From Neobacillus cucumis (lineage in GTDB: Bacteria; Bacillota; Bacilli; Bacillales; Cytobacillaceae): a stretch of DNA of 64,000 nucleotides. Positions 63,032 to 64,000 of the stretch are shown one piece after another. The stretch is taken from the NCBI RefSeq assembly GCF_016908975.1, contig NZ_JAFBEX010000003.1:288465-352464 (forward strand). Direction: 5' to 3'. Made by a program: the position numbers and the translations under genes. The notes below the pieces were generated by a model. That model worked only from the letters and a program-made list of their open reading frames with translations, made no database searches and was not told where the DNA came from. Position 1 is the first letter of the stretch, and each line of letters opens with the position of its first letter.

Positions 63032-64000
63032 ACTTCGGACAGCTCTACGTGTTTTCTGAGTCATGCTGTCCGATCTTGGCTGACTTCGGACAGCTCTGCG
63101 TGTTTTCTGGCTTGTGCTGTCCCAACTTGGCTTGACTTCGGACAGCTCTGCGTGTTTTCTGGCTTGTGCTGTCCCAACTTGGCTTGACTTCGGACAGCTC
63201 TGCGTAATTTCTGACTTGTAATGTCCGAACTTGGCTTGACTTCGGACAGCTCTTCGTGTTTTCTGTGTCGTGCTGTCCGAACTTGGCTTGACTTCGGACA
63301 GCTCTGCGTGTTTTCTGAGTCATGCTGTCCGAACTTGGCTTGACTTCGGACAGCTCTGCGTGTTTTCTGAGTCATGCGGTCCGAACTTGGCTTGACTTCG
63401 GACAGCTCTTCGTGTTTTCTGAGTCATGCTGTCCGAACTTGGCTTGACTTCGGACAGCTCTACGTGTTTTCTGGCTTGTGCTGTCCGATCTTGGCTTGAC
63501 TTCGGACAGCTCTGCGTGATTTCTGAGTCATGCTGTCCGATCTTGGCTTGACTTCGGACAGCTCTGCGTGTTTTCTGAGTCATGCTGTCTGAACTTGGCT
63601 TGACTTCGGACAGCTCTGCGTGTTTTCTGAGTCGTGCTGTCTGAACTTGGCTTGACTTCGGACAGCTCTGCGTGTTTTCTGAGTCATGCTGTCCGATCTT
63701 GGCTTGACTTCGGACAGCTCTGCGTGTTTTCTGGCTTGTGCTGTCCGAACTTGGCTTGACTTCGGACAACTCTTCGTGTTTTCTGAGTCGTGCTGTCCGA
63801 TCTTGGCTTGACTTCGGACAGCTCTTCGTGTTTTCTGAGTCATGCTGACCGAACTTGGCTTGACTTCGGACAGCTCTTCGTGTTTTCTGGCTTGTGCTGT
63901 CCGAACTTGGCTTGACTTCGGACAGCTCTGCGTGTTTTCTGAGTCATGCTGTCCGAACTTGGCTTGACTTCGGACAGCTCTGCGTGTTTTCTGAGTCATG
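63032..64000. repeat. Tandem array of 52-bp hairpin units, continuing past the window
   Basis: Unit: ACTTCGGACAGC, then a 21-nt variable centre, then GCTGTCCGAA and CTTGGCTTG. Starts step by 52 bp from 63083 through 63967 (first step 51), about 18.6 units. The arms TTCGGACAGC / GCTGTCCGAA are perfect inverted repeats, so each unit is a stem of 10 bp with a 21-nt loop. The loop has two main forms (..CTGAGTCAT, ..CTGGCTTGT) and the right arm carries most point changes. No unique spacers, so not CRISPR. Open frames on the minus strand are a by-product of the repeat. Confidence 0.9.

Noticed and set aside
63045..63999. Four overlapping minus-strand open frames of 92-149 codons with repeats such as TRRAVRSQAK and KHAELSEVKPS
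   Set aside because: They are the same 52-bp DNA repeat read in three rotating frames (52 is not a multiple of 3). There is no ribosome site and the DNA, not the peptide, is what is conserved.
63032..64000. CRISPR array
   Set aside because: Units are nearly identical over their whole 52 bp with only two loop variants; there are no unique spacers and no cas genes in the window.

Overview
The window is a low-GC Bacillota chromosome segment. Gene content and order match the trmR(yrrM)-to-ruvA region of Bacillus subtilis and its relatives (mltG, yrzB, ruvX, ireB-like yrzL, alaS, yrrI, yrrD, recD2, mnmA, cysteine desulfurase, cymR, rarA, tcdA, aspS, hisS, dtd, relA, apt, recJ, secDF, comN, spoVB, yrbG, yrzE, yajC, tgt, queA, ruvB, ruvA). 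It is therefore most likely a Bacillaceae species of the Bacillus/Neobacillus type. T-box leaders precede alaS and hisS-aspS, and a 6S RNA gene lies between tcdA and aspS, as in that group.

This backbone is interrupted by a mobile element of about 22.8 kb (14699-37513). It has split chromosomal rarA inside the Walker B codons: the 5' part is at 14395-14698 and the 3' part at 37516-38490. The element ends in 10-bp inverted repeats (TTGTATAACC / GGTTATACAA). At its right end it carries three tyrosine-recombinase-like proteins, a coiled-coil protein and two small ribbon-helix-helix-like proteins, which resembles the TnpABC layout of Tn554-type elements. Next to the right end it also carries a complete but clearly divergent rarA. 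The element thus destroys a host gene and brings its own replacement.

Cargo, left to right: (1) a CBASS-type anti-phage module, with a membrane-anchored SAVED effector, a CD-NTase with an AGS-C domain, and a convergent HNH-like protein; (2) an arsenic island in two parts, arsR-aquaporin-arsC followed by a HesB-like gene with an in-frame TGA (probable selenocysteine, with a well-placed SECIS-like hairpin), then a second arsR with two unknown small genes, divergent arsI (C-As lyase) and an arsN-like acetyltransferase, with six perfect ATCAA-N6-TTGAT operators around the second arsR; (3) an abortive-infection (Abi_C) protein; (4) a tightly coupled leftward operon of about ten very small genes, of which only a YolD-like protein is recognisable; (5) an unrecognised 327-aa protein.

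Right of the element the backbone resumes: an ABC transporter pair, tcdA, 6S RNA, aspS-hisS, then relA-dtd, recJ-apt, secDF, comN, spoVB and the yajC-tgt-queA-ruvBA block. Intergenic regions contain several families of non-coding repeats: three copies of a long hairpin element (2796, 56704, 58106), a GC-rich repeat at 41431, 21-bp motifs at 11245 and 45918, and, filling the right end of the window, a tandem array of at least 18 units of 52 bp (63032-64000), each unit encoding a hairpin. All calls come from reading the sequence; no database search was run.
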